This document shows positions 8,939-17,641 of a DNA stretch of 64,000 bases, one piece after another (position 1 is the stretch's first letter; every line of letters begins with the position of its first letter). The DNA is from Streptomyces lanatus. Lineage in GTDB: Bacteria; Actinomycetota; Actinomycetes; Streptomycetales; Streptomycetaceae. The stretch is from positions 124,001-188,000 of the forward strand of contig NZ_BNBM01000009.1 in the NCBI RefSeq assembly GCF_014655715.1, given 5' to 3'. The notes under the pieces are model-generated. The model was not told the DNA's origin. It ran no database searches and worked only from the letters and a program-made list of their open reading frames with translations. The position numbers and the translations under genes are program-made.

Positions 8939-9889
8939 TCATGACTCGTCGGCGCGGCGCAGACCGCGGAACTGAAGGACGTTGAGCAGGAGCAGCACGC
9001 CGAGCACGATGATCGACAGGGCCGCCGCGGTGCCCAGGTCCAGCCGCTGGAAGGCCTCGCGGTAGATCAACTGGACGACGGTGACGGTGCTGTTGTCCGG
9101 TCCGCCCTTGGTGAGGATGAAGAACTGGTCGAAGGCCAGCAGGGATCCGGTCACGCAGAGCAGCAGGGTCAGGGCGAGGGACGGCCGCAGCAGTGGCAGC
9201 GTGATGGAGCGGAAGATCTGGCCGCGGCTCGCGCCGTCCATGCGGGCCGCCTCGAACACCTCGTGGGGGATGCGCTGGAGACCCACGAGGAGGATCAGCA
9301 TGTAGAAGCCGGCGAACTTCCAGACGATGAGGAAGACCGTCGACAGCAGGGCGGAGGTCGGTGTGCCGAGGAAGGACACCGGGTCGTCGACGAGACCGAG
9401 TTTCTCCAGGATGCGGCTGAGCGGGCCGGTGGTGGGGCTGTACAGGCCCCAGAACAGCAGGGACGCGGAGGCCAGTCCCAGGGCGCTGGGCAGGAAGTAG
9501 ACGGTACGGAAGAAGCCCGCCCCGGGCCGGGACTCCTGCACCAGCAGGGCCAGGAGGAGGGCGAGGCCGAGGAGTGCCACCGTGACGATCACGGTGTAGA
9601 GGAGTGTGAAGCGGACCGCGGGCCAGAACAGGGTGCTGTCGGTGGCGTCGGCGTAGTTCTCGGGGGCGTTGAGTCCCCGGTCGCCCGCGAGGAGCGGCCA
9701 GTCGCTGAGCGACATCCGCCCGACGAGCAGCAACGGCAGTAGGAAGAACACCGCGACGAACAGGGCCGTCGGCGCGGCGTAGGCGAGGCCCTGTGCGGTG
9801 CGGGAGTGCCATCGGGGCGCGGTGACACGGGACGGACGGACCCGGCGTTCCGGCCGGGTCCGGGGTTCGGCCGCCTCCTTCACTTGCAT
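8939..9889 (-). CDS. Carbohydrate ABC transporter permease, MalF type
   Basis: A 316-aa inner-membrane protein with an Arg-rich cytoplasmic N-terminus (RTRPERRVRPSR) and about six helices. The EAA loop is present as EVFEAARMDGASRGQIFRSI. It is the second permease subunit of the importer, placed between the binding-protein gene (60 bp upstream) and the MalG-type gene. It transcribes leftward from the promoter at 11330-11358. Substrate specificity cannot be read from the permease and is inferred from the flanking arabinofuranosidases. Confidence 0.92.
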   Translation of the reverse strand: MQVKEAAEPRTRPERRVRPSRVTAPRWHSRTAQGLAYAAPTALFVAVFFLLPLLLVGRMSLSDWPLLAGDRGLNAPENYADATDSTLFWPAVRFTLLYTVIVTVALLGLALLLALLVQESRPGAGFFRTVYFLPSALGLASASLLFWGLYSPTTGPLSRILEKLGLVDDPVSFLGTPTSALLSTVFLIVWKFAGFYMLILLVGLQRIPHEVFEAARMDGASRGQIFRSITLPLLRPSLALTLLLCVTGSLLAFDQFFILTKGGPDNSTVTVVQLIYREAFQRLDLGTAAALSIIVLGVLLLLNVLQFRGLRRADES

Positions 9890-9949
9890 GTCTCTCCTCT
9901 GCCGTACGACGTGGGAGGGGCGAGGTCGCTGCGGGAGCCGGGTGCCGGT

Positions 9950-11257
9950 TCAGTCGGCCAGTGAGGCGCTGACCGCGTCGTTGTCCTTGTCGACGGACGC
10001 CCCGTCGCCGAAGACCGCGTCGCGCATCAGGCTGAGCCAGGGCCCGTTGGGGTCGTTGAAGGTCTGGCCGAACTTCAGCGCGTACGGAGTGCGGCCATCG
10101 GCCACGAGTTCGTTGACCGTCACCAGCCGCGGGTCCGCCTTGGAGTACTTGTTGGACGCGAGGTCGGTCCGCGCCACCACGTCCTTGTGCGCGGCGACGA
10201 CGTCGACCTGCGCCTTGTCGCCCAGTGACCAGGCGAGGAAGTTCCATGCCTGGTCGGCCGACTCGCTGGTGGCGGAGATGCCGATGGCGTCACCGCCGAC
10301 GAAGGTGGACCTGCCGCCGTCGGGTCCGGGGATGGGCGCGACACCGAGGTCGAGGTCCTTGGGCATCAGCCCGAGGGTGGTCGACGGCATGGGCATGACG
10401 CCGACCTTGCCTTTCGGGAAGACCCCGGTCCAGGTCGTTCCGGTCTCCTCGCGTGCGCCGGGGGCCACGATGTCGTCCGTCACCCACCCTCGGTAGGTGT
10501 CGTAGACCTTCTTCGCGGTGTCGGAGGCGAGCGTCGCCCGCGTTCCCTCCTTGTTCAGCACCTCCTCCCCCGCGGCCCAGACGGACGGCCACCAGGTGAA
10601 GACGCCGCAGCCGCCGCAGTTGCCGCCGAAGAACGTGCCGTTGACGCCTCCGCCCAGCGCATCCACGGCCCGCGCCTGCCGGTCCCACTCGCTGAGACTG
10701 GTGGGCGGCTTGTCGGGGTCGAGTTTCGCCTTCCGGTAGAGGTCCTTGTTGTAGAAGAGCACCGACAGATCGAGGGTGTGCGGCACGACGTACTTCTTGT
10801 CCTCGTACGTGCCGGCCTTGATGTGCGACTGTGCGAGGTGCTCGGCGAACGGCAGGGCGTCGATCCGTTCGGTGAGGTCGGCGAACAGCCTGCTGGAGGT
10901 GTAGTTCGGTACGAACACCACGTCGGAGGCGAACAGGTCGGGCAGGTCCTTGGAGCCGGCGGCCGCACCGACCTTGGCCTGGTAGTCGTCGGTGGGGACG
11001 ACGGTCAGTTCGATCTTGTTCCGGTGGCTGTCGTTGTACGCCTTGACCAGCGCCTCGCTCTGCGGCCGGGTCGCCGCGCGCGTCCACATCGTCAGCGTCG
11101 CTCCGTCGTCGACGCCATCGGCATCCGCGGACCCCCCGCCTCCCCCGCCGCCGTCCCCCGACCCGCACGCCGTGACCAGACCCGCCGCGGCGAGCAGGGC
11201 TACGGTGCCGGTGACGAGGCGGCGTACACGTCCATGTGGTCCGACCGTGCTCCCCAT
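9950..11257 (-). CDS. Sugar-binding lipoprotein of ABC importer
   Basis: A 435-aa extracellular solute-binding protein (family 1). The N-terminus has a signal peptide with lipobox LVTAC, followed by a glycine-rich linker (GSGDGGGGGGGS) that tethers the domain to the membrane. The mature part starts with TLTMWTRAAT and contains the usual NSYKDLP-like lobe pattern and W-rich sugar-binding stretches (FTWWPSVWAAGEE). It captures the oligosaccharide for the permeases at 8089-9889. It is the first gene of the operon, with a well-formed promoter and LacI-type operator 57-101 bp upstream of its start. Confidence 0.92.
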   Translation of the reverse strand: MGSTVGPHGRVRRLVTGTVALLAAAGLVTACGSGDGGGGGGGSADADGVDDGATLTMWTRAATRPQSEALVKAYNDSHRNKIELTVVPTDDYQAKVGAAAGSKDLPDLFASDVVFVPNYTSSRLFADLTERIDALPFAEHLAQSHIKAGTYEDKKYVVPHTLDLSVLFYNKDLYRKAKLDPDKPPTSLSEWDRQARAVDALGGGVNGTFFGGNCGGCGVFTWWPSVWAAGEEVLNKEGTRATLASDTAKKVYDTYRGWVTDDIVAPGAREETGTTWTGVFPKGKVGVMPMPSTTLGLMPKDLDLGVAPIPGPDGGRSTFVGGDAIGISATSESADQAWNFLAWSLGDKAQVDVVAAHKDVVARTDLASNKYSKADPRLVTVNELVADGRTPYALKFGQTFNDPNGPWLSLMRDAVFGDGASVDKDNDAVSASLAD

Positions 11258-11313
11258 GTTTCGCTCCCCCTCTTGGCGCGGCAGGCCGCTGGTTTGTGCT
11301 GCGAGAAAGATCC

Positions 11314-11358
11314 GAAAAGGTTTTCTGAGACGCTAGAACTCAGCTTGGTACTCGTCAA
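11314..11358 (-). promoter_or_regulatory. Promoter with LacI-type operator for the importer/GH127 operon
   Basis: On the minus strand a -35 TTGACG (11353-11358) and a -10 TAGCGT (11330-11335) are separated by exactly 17 bp. Four bases downstream of the -10 lies GAAAACCTTTTC (11314-11325), whose GAAAA/TTTTC arms form a palindrome around a CC centre. The same arrangement occurs at 12567-12611 before the hydrolase operon. The position just over the transcription start is typical of repression. The divergent LacI gene is the obvious regulator, but binding is inferred. Confidence 0.75.
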
Positions 11359-11415
11359 TCCCCTTGCCGTCAACGCATATCGACGGATGGGCGAAAGGCA
11401 GTGCAGATCCACGTT

Positions 11416-11427
11416 CGAAATATTTCG
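11416..11427. promoter_or_regulatory. Perfect palindrome upstream of the lacI-family gene
   Basis: The sequence CGAAATATTTCG is a perfect 12-bp palindrome, unusually AT-rich for this genome, 67 bp before the regulator start. It differs from the GAAAACCTTTT operators, so it may be an autoregulatory site of lower similarity or a site for another regulator. No strong promoter hexamers are obvious around it. Confidence 0.4.
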
Positions 11428-11493
11428 CGTACTGTTTTATGCCCGACGTGTCAGGCGCACGCGTCGGCAGGCGACGCGAGACAGGAGATCTCC

Positions 11494-12522
11494 ATGGCAC
11501 AGGTCACCGAACCCTCCCGTTCGCAGCCCGCCACGCTCAGCGACGTCGCCCGGCTCGCGGGCGTGTCCATCGCCACCGCGTCCAAGGCCCTCAACGGCCG
11601 CAGTCAGGTGCGTGCCGAGACCCGGCAGCGGGTGATCGACGCCGCCGAGCGGCTGTCGTTCCGACCCAACCAGCTGGCCCGCGGTCTGCTCGCCGGGCGC
11701 ACCGGCACCGTGGGCCTGCTCACCAGCGACCTGGAGGGCCGGTTCAGCATCCCGATCCTCATGGGCGCCGAGGACGCCTTCGGAGCGGGCGAGGTCGCGG
11801 TGTTCCTCTGCGATGCGCGTGGCGACGCGATCCGCGAGCAGCACCACGTCCGCGCGCTGCTCGGCCGCCGGGTGGACGGCCTGATCGTGGTGGGCAGCCG
11901 GACCGATCCGCGCCCTTCCCTGGGCCGCGAGTTGCCCGTCCCCGTCGTCTACGCGTACGCCCCGTCGGAGGATCCCGCGGATCTGTCCATCGTCCCCGAC
12001 AGCGTGGGCGCCGGCCGGATCGCCGTCGACCATCTGCTCGCCTGCGGCCGTCGCCGGATCGCGCACATCACCGGCGACCCCGGGTACCTCGCGGCGCAGG
12101 AGCGGGCCGAGGGCGCCCGGTCCGCGCTCGCCGACGCCGGCCTCGCCCTGGTCGGCGAACCACGGTTCGGGGTGTGGTCGGAGGGCTGGGGACGGGCGGC
12201 CACCGCGATGCTGCTCGACCAGCACCCGGACGTGGACGCCGTCCTGTGCGGCAGCGACCAGATCGCCCGGGGCGTCATGGACGTACTGCGCGAGCGCGGC
12301 CACCGGATCCCGGAGGACGTGGCGGTCATGGGCTTCGACAACTGGCAGATACTGACCTCGGCCTCCCGACCCCCGCTGACCAGCGTCGACATGAACCTGG
12401 AGCAGGTCGGACGCGCGGCCGCGCGCGCCCTGTTCAGCGCGATCGCCGGGACCCGGCGCTCGGGCATCGAGACCCTGCCGTGCCGCGTGGTGATCGCGGG
12501 GTCCACCGCGCCGTTGTCCTGA
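11494..12522 (+). CDS. LacI-family transcriptional regulator
   Basis: A 342-aa protein. The helix-turn-helix occupies about residues 14-40 (TLSDVARLAGVSIATASKAL) and is followed by the hinge helix region FRPNQLARGLL; the rest is a periplasmic-binding-protein-like sensor domain with HLLACGRRRIAHITG and VMGFDNW. The ATG at 11494 follows an AGGAGA ribosome-binding site, so the 31-residue upstream extension was rejected. It sits between two divergent operons that carry identical operator cores, so it very likely represses both and is relieved by a sugar derived from the substrate, by analogy with other LacI proteins. Confidence 0.92.
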   Translation: MAQVTEPSRSQPATLSDVARLAGVSIATASKALNGRSQVRAETRQRVIDAAERLSFRPNQLARGLLAGRTGTVGLLTSDLEGRFSIPILMGAEDAFGAGEVAVFLCDARGDAIREQHHVRALLGRRVDGLIVVGSRTDPRPSLGRELPVPVVYAYAPSEDPADLSIVPDSVGAGRIAVDHLLACGRRRIAHITGDPGYLAAQERAEGARSALADAGLALVGEPRFGVWSEGWGRAATAMLLDQHPDVDAVLCGSDQIARGVMDVLRERGHRIPEDVAVMGFDNWQILTSASRPPLTSVDMNLEQVGRAAARALFSAIAGTRRSGIETLPCRVVIAGSTAPLS

Positions 12523-12566
12523 GACCGGGATCCGGGACCGGTGAACTCGGGCCTCTCGCACCCCTC

Positions 12567-12611
12567 TTGACACTTCCGGGGGCCGGACCTACGTTGCGAA
12601 AACCTTTTAGG
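12567..12611 (+). promoter_or_regulatory. Promoter with LacI-type operator for the secreted hydrolase operon
   Basis: A -35 TTGACA (12567-12572) and -10 TACGTT (12590-12595) are spaced 17 bp apart. The operator core CGAAAACCTTTTAGG (12597-12611) follows directly. Architecture and spacing mirror the promoter at 11314-11358: same 17-bp spacer and the same GAAAACCTTTT core immediately after the -10. The expected transcription start is near 12602, giving a leader of about 115 nt before the ATG at 12717. Confidence 0.75.
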
Positions 12612-12647
12612 TTCGTTTCAGCACCATGAGCACTACATGAGCGACGG

Positions 12648-12708
12648 CAGTCGATGCCCTGTCACCATGCGCGCCCGGGTGCAGACGCTTGCTGTCGACT
12701 GGACAGGG
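12648..12708 (+). promoter_or_regulatory. Candidate bistable or pseudoknotted mRNA leader covering the ribosome-binding site
   Basis: Two perfect 7-bp pairings interleave: CAGTCGA (12648-12654) with TCGACTG (12695-12701), and CCCTGTC (12657-12663) with GACAGGG (12702-12708). The second includes the Shine-Dalgarno region AGGGAG (12705-12710) of the hydrolase gene. Because the order is 1, 2, 1', 2', the helices cross: they are either a pseudoknot or two competing structures. This is read from sequence only. Confidence 0.35.
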
Positions 12709-12716
12709 AGCATCCG

Positions 12717-15700
12717 ATGAGAAGACGACAGGCGTCGGTCCCGAACCGGGTCGACGGCACATCCCGCCGGTTACGAGGCCCGCGCACCTGGCCGCGGCGA
12801 CACGATCCGGCTCCGGCGACGCGGCGCCTCCTCGTCGCGCTGGTGCTGATGGTCTGTTCCGCCCTCACCACGGCCCCGGCCCACGCGGCGCAGACCATCG
12901 GGTTCCCCAGCTTCAGCGGCCCCGCGATCCCCACGCCGCCCGTCGCCTACACGCCGGGCGACATGATGCGGAGCATCTACGACGCGGAGAGTTCGGGGAC
13001 CGACTTCTGGATGGACCGCCTGCTGGCCCGCTCCGGCGACGGCCCGGCGGGACCCTGGCTGATGAGCCGTGGGCGTGCGGTGTTCATGAAGGAGCACGAT
13101 CCCTCCCGGCTCGGGTTCGGCGGCAAGGTCGCCTACTGGGAGAGCATCAACGGCAATAGCGCCTACACCGTCGCGATCACCCCGGGCACCTTCACCGAAC
13201 AGGTCTCCCAGCGCCGCCAGACACCCAGCCACTGGAAGAGCGTCCACAGCTCCGGATCGGTCACCGTCGACCAGACGAAGTTCATCACCGACAACAACGT
13301 CGCCGTGACCAACCTGTCGATCAGGAACAACGGCAGCAGCTCCACCACGCTCCAGCTGCGGGCCACCTCCCCGTACGCGACCTCGGGCACCGGCAGCGAG
13401 CTGACCGGGCAGGTCAACGCCTACAACAACCTCACCACCATCCGCCCGCGGCTCACCGGCGACGGCTTCACCGTCTCCAGCGGCGGCCTCAACCGGTCCG
13501 TGACGATTCCGGCCGGAGCCACGGTGACCGCCAAGGTGGTGATGGGCTTCGTCACCGACGAGATCCCCGAGTCCCTCAGCGAGTACAACGCCTACGCCGG
13601 CTACTCCCCCGCGACCGCGTTCGCCACCCACGTCCGGGCCTACAACCTGTGGTGGGCGAAGAACGTGCCCTACATCGACGTACCCGAACCCGCGATCAAG
13701 AAGAACATCTACTACCGCTGGTGGCTGATGCGCTTCAACAACCTCGACGCCGACATCCCCGGGCAGACCTTCCAGTTCCCGACCTCCACCGAGGGCGTCC
13801 TCGGTTACAACAACGCGATCGCGCTCACCCAGCCGATGCACATCGACGACCTGAAGTATCTGCGCGACCCGGCCTACGCGTACGGGGACTGGCTGAGCGT
13901 CGGCCAGACCTCCAAGGGTGGACGCTTCCTCGACAACCCGGGTGACCCGGAGAACTGGTCCAACAGCTACACCCAGTACATCGCCGAGGCGGCCTGGAAG
14001 AGCTACCAGATCCACGGCGGCCAGCCGGGCATCGCCGCCAGCCTCGCCCGCTACGCGGAGGGCGACGTCAAGGGCCAACTCTCCCACTACGACCACGACA
14101 ACAACAAGCTCATCGAGTACGACTGGGGCGCCCTGACCGGCAACGACGCCGACGCGGTCTCCTTCCACTGGAAGCCCGGCAACATGGACCGCGCCGAGTC
14201 CGCCTACCAGTACAGCGGGGCGCTGGCCGCCGCGCAGGCCTACGAGACGATCGGCAACACGGCCAAGGCCACCGAGATGCGCACGCTGGCGAACCAGATC
14301 AAGGACGCCATCGTCAACGTCCTGTGGAACCCGAACCGGCAGCTGTTCGAGCACCGGCTGAAGTCGACCAACGAGTGGGTGCCCTGGAAGGAGATCAACA
14401 ACTACTACCCGTTCTCGGTCGGCGCCGTCCCCAACACCGCGACGTACAAACAGGCCCTGCGCCTGTACGACGATCCGGCCCAGTACCCGGTCTTCCCCTT
14501 CTACACCGCCAACCAGGTCGACAAGAAGGCGGCCGCCGACGCCGGGAACCCGGGCTCCAACAACTTCTCCACCATCAACTCCACCGTCCAGTTCCGGCTC
14601 TACTCCTCGGTGCTGCGCAACTACCCCAACTCCTGGATGAGCGCGACCGACTACAAGAAGCTCCTCTACTGGAACACCTGGGCGCAGTATGTCGGCGGCA
14701 ACACCCAGTGGCCGGACGCCAACGAGTTCTGGGCCGACTGGAACGGCAGCACGATCGACTACCGCTCCTGGATCCACCACAACATCCTGGGCAGCAGCAA
14801 CTGGACGGTGATAGAGGACGTCGCCGGCCTGCGCCCCCGTAACGACGCCAAGGTCGAGGTCTCACCGATCGACATCGGCTGGAGCCACTTCACCGTCAAC
14901 AACCTCCGCTACCGGGGCGCCGACCTGTCCATCGTCTGGGACGACCCGGCCGACGGCGTGGTGCGCTACCCGGGCATCCCGGAGGGCTACTCGATCTACG
15001 TCAACGGCAACCGGGCCGCCACCGTCAGCTCCCTGGTGCCGTTCACCTGGGACCCGGCCACCGGAGACGTCACCACGAGCGGCACGGTCACCCACCACAC
15101 GTCCGTCGCCGGGCTCAAGGCGCCGAACCAGGTCGTGCAGGACAGCCCCCGCATGGTCGACATGCTTGCCAAGGCCGGTGTCGACCTCACCGCCGACCTG
15201 ACCAACCTCGCGGCCGGCGCCACCGTGTCCGCCTCCTCCACCGGTTCCGGCAGCAGCACCGCCGGGGCGGTCGACGGCTATCCCACCAACGAGCCGTTCT
15301 GGGGTGCCGGCGGTTCGGCCGCACAGGACTGGTACGAGCTGAACTTCGGCACGGCCCGCACGCTCAACGAGATGCGCCTGTACTTCAAGGACAGCCGCCC
15401 GGCTTCGACCACCTACCGAGCTCCGTCGACGTACACCGTCCAGTACTACAACGGCAGTTCATGGGTGGACGCTCCCGGTCAGACCAAGAGTCCGGCCGGG
15501 CCCCGCGCCAACTACAACCTGGTGCGGTTCCCGGCGATCAGCGCCCAGCGTGTCCGGGTCCTCGCCACCAACGCCTCCGGCGCCAGGACGGGCCTGACCG
15601 AGGTCAAGGTGTACAACCGGGGCGGGGTCCAGCCACCGGCCAACCAGGCGGCCTCGGCCATCGCGTCGGCGTCGTACACCTCCGCCTGGGAGAGCGTCAA

Positions 15701-16067
15701 CGCGATCAACGACGGCATCGACCCGACCTCCTCCGACGACACCGTCAACCCGCGCTGGGGCACCTGGCCGGAGACGGGCCAGCAGTGGGCGGAACTGACC
15801 TGGCCCGCGGCGAAGACCCTGAACAAGGCCGACGTGTACTTCTTCGACGACGACCAGGGCATCGACATGCCCGCCTCCTGGAAGCTCCAGTACTGGAACG
15901 GCAGCGCCTACGTCGACGTCCCGGGCGCGAGCGGCTATCCCCTGGCCGATAACCAGTACAACAGCGTCACCTTCACCGCCACGAACACCACGCGGCTGCG
16001 GGTGCTGCTGACGAGCAACGGCACGAACTCCGTCGGCCTCCTCGAAGCAAAGGTGTACGGCCCGTGA
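12717..16067 (+). CDS. Exported (alpha/alpha)6-type glycoside hydrolase with two discoidin (F5/8 type C) modules
   Basis: A 1116-aa secreted protein. An Arg-rich N-terminus leads into a hydrophobic signal segment ending in TTAPAHAA around residue 60. Residues about 60-330 look like an N-terminal beta-sandwich, and about 330-710 an MGH1-like six-hairpin barrel (YYRWWLMRFNNLDAD, PTSTEGVLGYNNAI, WPDANEFWADWN). After a short beta domain come two F5/8 type C modules, starting near NLAAGATVSASS and NQAASAIASASY, typical carbohydrate-binding units. The fold and locus suggest an arabinan- or arabinoside-active enzyme (GH142-like is one possibility), but the CAZy family is uncertain. The ATG at 12717 follows ACAGGGAG; it overlaps the next gene by 4 bp. 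Confidence 0.75.
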   Translation: MRRRQASVPNRVDGTSRRLRGPRTWPRRHDPAPATRRLLVALVLMVCSALTTAPAHAAQTIGFPSFSGPAIPTPPVAYTPGDMMRSIYDAESSGTDFWMDRLLARSGDGPAGPWLMSRGRAVFMKEHDPSRLGFGGKVAYWESINGNSAYTVAITPGTFTEQVSQRRQTPSHWKSVHSSGSVTVDQTKFITDNNVAVTNLSIRNNGSSSTTLQLRATSPYATSGTGSELTGQVNAYNNLTTIRPRLTGDGFTVSSGGLNRSVTIPAGATVTAKVVMGFVTDEIPESLSEYNAYAGYSPATAFATHVRAYNLWWAKNVPYIDVPEPAIKKNIYYRWWLMRFNNLDADIPGQTFQFPTSTEGVLGYNNAIALTQPMHIDDLKYLRDPAYAYGDWLSVGQTSKGGRFLDNPGDPENWSNSYTQYIAEAAWKSYQIHGGQPGIAASLARYAEGDVKGQLSHYDHDNNKLIEYDWGALTGNDADAVSFHWKPGNMDRAESAYQYSGALAAAQAYETIGNTAKATEMRTLANQIKDAIVNVLWNPNRQLFEHRLKSTNEWVPWKEINNYYPFSVGAVPNTATYKQALRLYDDPAQYPVFPFYTANQVDKKAAADAGNPGSNNFSTINSTVQFRLYSSVLRNYPNSWMSATDYKKLLYWNTWAQYVGGNTQWPDANEFWADWNGSTIDYRSWIHHNILGSSNWTVIEDVAGLRPRNDAKVEVSPIDIGWSHFTVNNLRYRGADLSIVWDDPADGVVRYPGIPEGYSIYVNGNRAATVSSLVPFTWDPATGDVTTSGTVTHHTSVAGLKAPNQVVQDSPRMVDMLAKAGVDLTADLTNLAAGATVSASSTGSGSSTAGAVDGYPTNEPFWGAGGSAAQDWYELNFGTARTLNEMRLYFKDSRPASTTYRAPSTYTVQYYNGSSWVDAPGQTKSPAGPRANYNLVRFPAISAQRVRVLATNASGARTGLTEVKVYNRGGVQPPANQAASAIASASYTSAWESVNAINDGIDPTSSDDTVNPRWGTWPETGQQWAELTWPAAKTLNKADVYFFDDDQGIDMPASWKLQYWNGSAYVDVPGASGYPLADNQYNSVTFTATNTTRLRVLLTSNGTNSVGLLEAKVYGP

Positions 16068-17548
16068 CCAGATCCAGACTGCTCCTGGCCCTGCTCGTAC
16101 TGGCGACGGCCTTCCTCGTCGCACCGCCCGCGGCCGCCGCCGTCACCTTCACCTCGACGGCGGTCAACCAGAACGGCGGCAACTGCCTGGACCTGCCCGG
16201 GAGTTCGGCCACTGCGGGTACTCAACTCCGGGCGTTCACCTGTTCGTCGGGCGCCAACAACAACCTCTCGTACACCCCCGTCTCCGGCACGAGCGACACG
16301 TACACGATCACCACCCAGTCCGGTCAGTGCGTGGACGTCTACAGCGCCTCCACGGCGGACAACGCGGCGATCATCCAGTGGCCCTGCCACGGCGGCACCA
16401 ACCAGCAGTGGCGGCTCGCCCCGGTGACGGTCTCGGGCACCGACAAGACCTTCAACCTGGTGTCGGTCGGCTCGGGCAAGTGCGTGGCGCCGAGCGGTGG
16501 TTCGTCGGCGTCGAACACCAACCTGGTCCAGCTGCCGTGTTCCACGAGCGGCGGCAGGGTGTGGCGGCTGCCCTCCTTCACCGGCGGCGGGACCGGAGCG
16601 GGCACCTTCGCCAACCCGCTCGCCCAGCAGGGACCGGACCCCTGGCTGACGTACTACGACGGGTCCTACTACCTCGCCACGACGACCTGGAACTCGACGG
16701 TCACCATGCGCAAGGCCGACACACTGGCCGGGCTCGCCACTGCCCCCGCCCAGGTGATCTTCAATCTGTCCCGGCCCAACGGGGCGGGCACGATGTGGGC
16801 CCCCGAGTTCCATCTGCTCGACGGCCCCAACGGGAAACGCTGGTACTTCTACTACACGGCCGGGCGCGAGCCGTTCGACCTGGGCACCCAGCGGATCCAT
16901 GTGCTGGAGAGCGCCGGCCTGGACCCGATGGGGCCGTACACCTTCAAGGCCGACCTGCTCGACCCTACCCAGGACAACACCTGGGAGCTGGACCCGAGCA
17001 TCCTCCAGCTCGACGGCAGGCTCTATCTGCTCGGCACCTACTACAACGGCTCACAGCCGATGTTCATCCGGCCGCTGTCCAACCCCTGGACCGCGAGTGG
17101 GACCCGCCGGGTGCTCTCCACGCCGACCTACAGCTGGGAGACGGTGGGCGGCGCGGTCAACGAGGGCGCCGAAGTGCTCCAGCGGGGCGGGAAGACGTTC
17201 ATCGTCTACTCCGCGAGCCACTGCTCCACGCCCGACTACAAGCTGGGCATGCTCACCTACAACGGGGGCGACCCGCTGAGTTCCTCGTCCTGGGTGAAGT
17301 CTCCCAACCCGGTCTTCCAGCGGTCCAACGCCAACGGCGTGTACGGGCCCGGCCACAACGGCTTCTTCAAGTCGCCGGACGGCACCGAGGACTGGATGGT
17401 CTACCACGCCAACAGCTCGGCGAGCGGCGGCTGCGACATGAACCGCAGCACCCGGGCACAGAAGTTCACCTGGAACGCGGACGGCACACCGAACTTCGGC
17501 ACCCCGGCGGCCCTCGGCGTCACCCTGCCCGCACCGTCGGGGGAGTAG
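16064..17548 (+). CDS. Exported GH43-family glycosidase with ricin-type (CBM13) lectin domain
   Basis: A 494-aa secreted protein whose GTG start overlaps the preceding stop (GTGA). A signal peptide (LLLALLVLATAFLVAPPAAAA) is followed by a ricin-B/CBM13 lectin domain at about 30-165 (CLDLPGSSATAGTQL, QQWRL, KCVAPSG) and a five-bladed GH43 propeller at about 175-490. The GH43 triad is visible: D192 in GPDPW (base), D310 in WELDPS (pKa modulator) and E367 in VNEGAE (acid). GH43 enzymes of this arrangement act on alpha-L-arabinofuranosyl or xylosyl linkages, which suits partner enzymes for beta-linked arabinose in the same locus. Confidence 0.9.
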   Translation: MTRSRLLLALLVLATAFLVAPPAAAAVTFTSTAVNQNGGNCLDLPGSSATAGTQLRAFTCSSGANNNLSYTPVSGTSDTYTITTQSGQCVDVYSASTADNAAIIQWPCHGGTNQQWRLAPVTVSGTDKTFNLVSVGSGKCVAPSGGSSASNTNLVQLPCSTSGGRVWRLPSFTGGGTGAGTFANPLAQQGPDPWLTYYDGSYYLATTTWNSTVTMRKADTLAGLATAPAQVIFNLSRPNGAGTMWAPEFHLLDGPNGKRWYFYYTAGREPFDLGTQRIHVLESAGLDPMGPYTFKADLLDPTQDNTWELDPSILQLDGRLYLLGTYYNGSQPMFIRPLSNPWTASGTRRVLSTPTYSWETVGGAVNEGAEVLQRGGKTFIVYSASHCSTPDYKLGMLTYNGGDPLSSSSWVKSPNPVFQRSNANGVYGPGHNGFFKSPDGTEDWMVYHANSSASGGCDMNRSTRAQKFTWNADGTPNFGTPAALGVTLPAPSGE

Positions 17549-17641
17549 CCGACCACTCCCCTCTGCCCCACCCCTCACCTCCCGTGAACAGATGTGTCAT
17601 ACTCGGGCGCCGATCATGGCAGGAAACGACCGGGGGGCCGT

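Noticed and set aside
12771..14780. 669-codon minus-strand frame inside the barrel glycosidase gene.
   Set aside because: Antisense shadow of a strongly supported secreted glycosidase; Val/Gly/Asp-rich composition typical of antisense frames in this genome.
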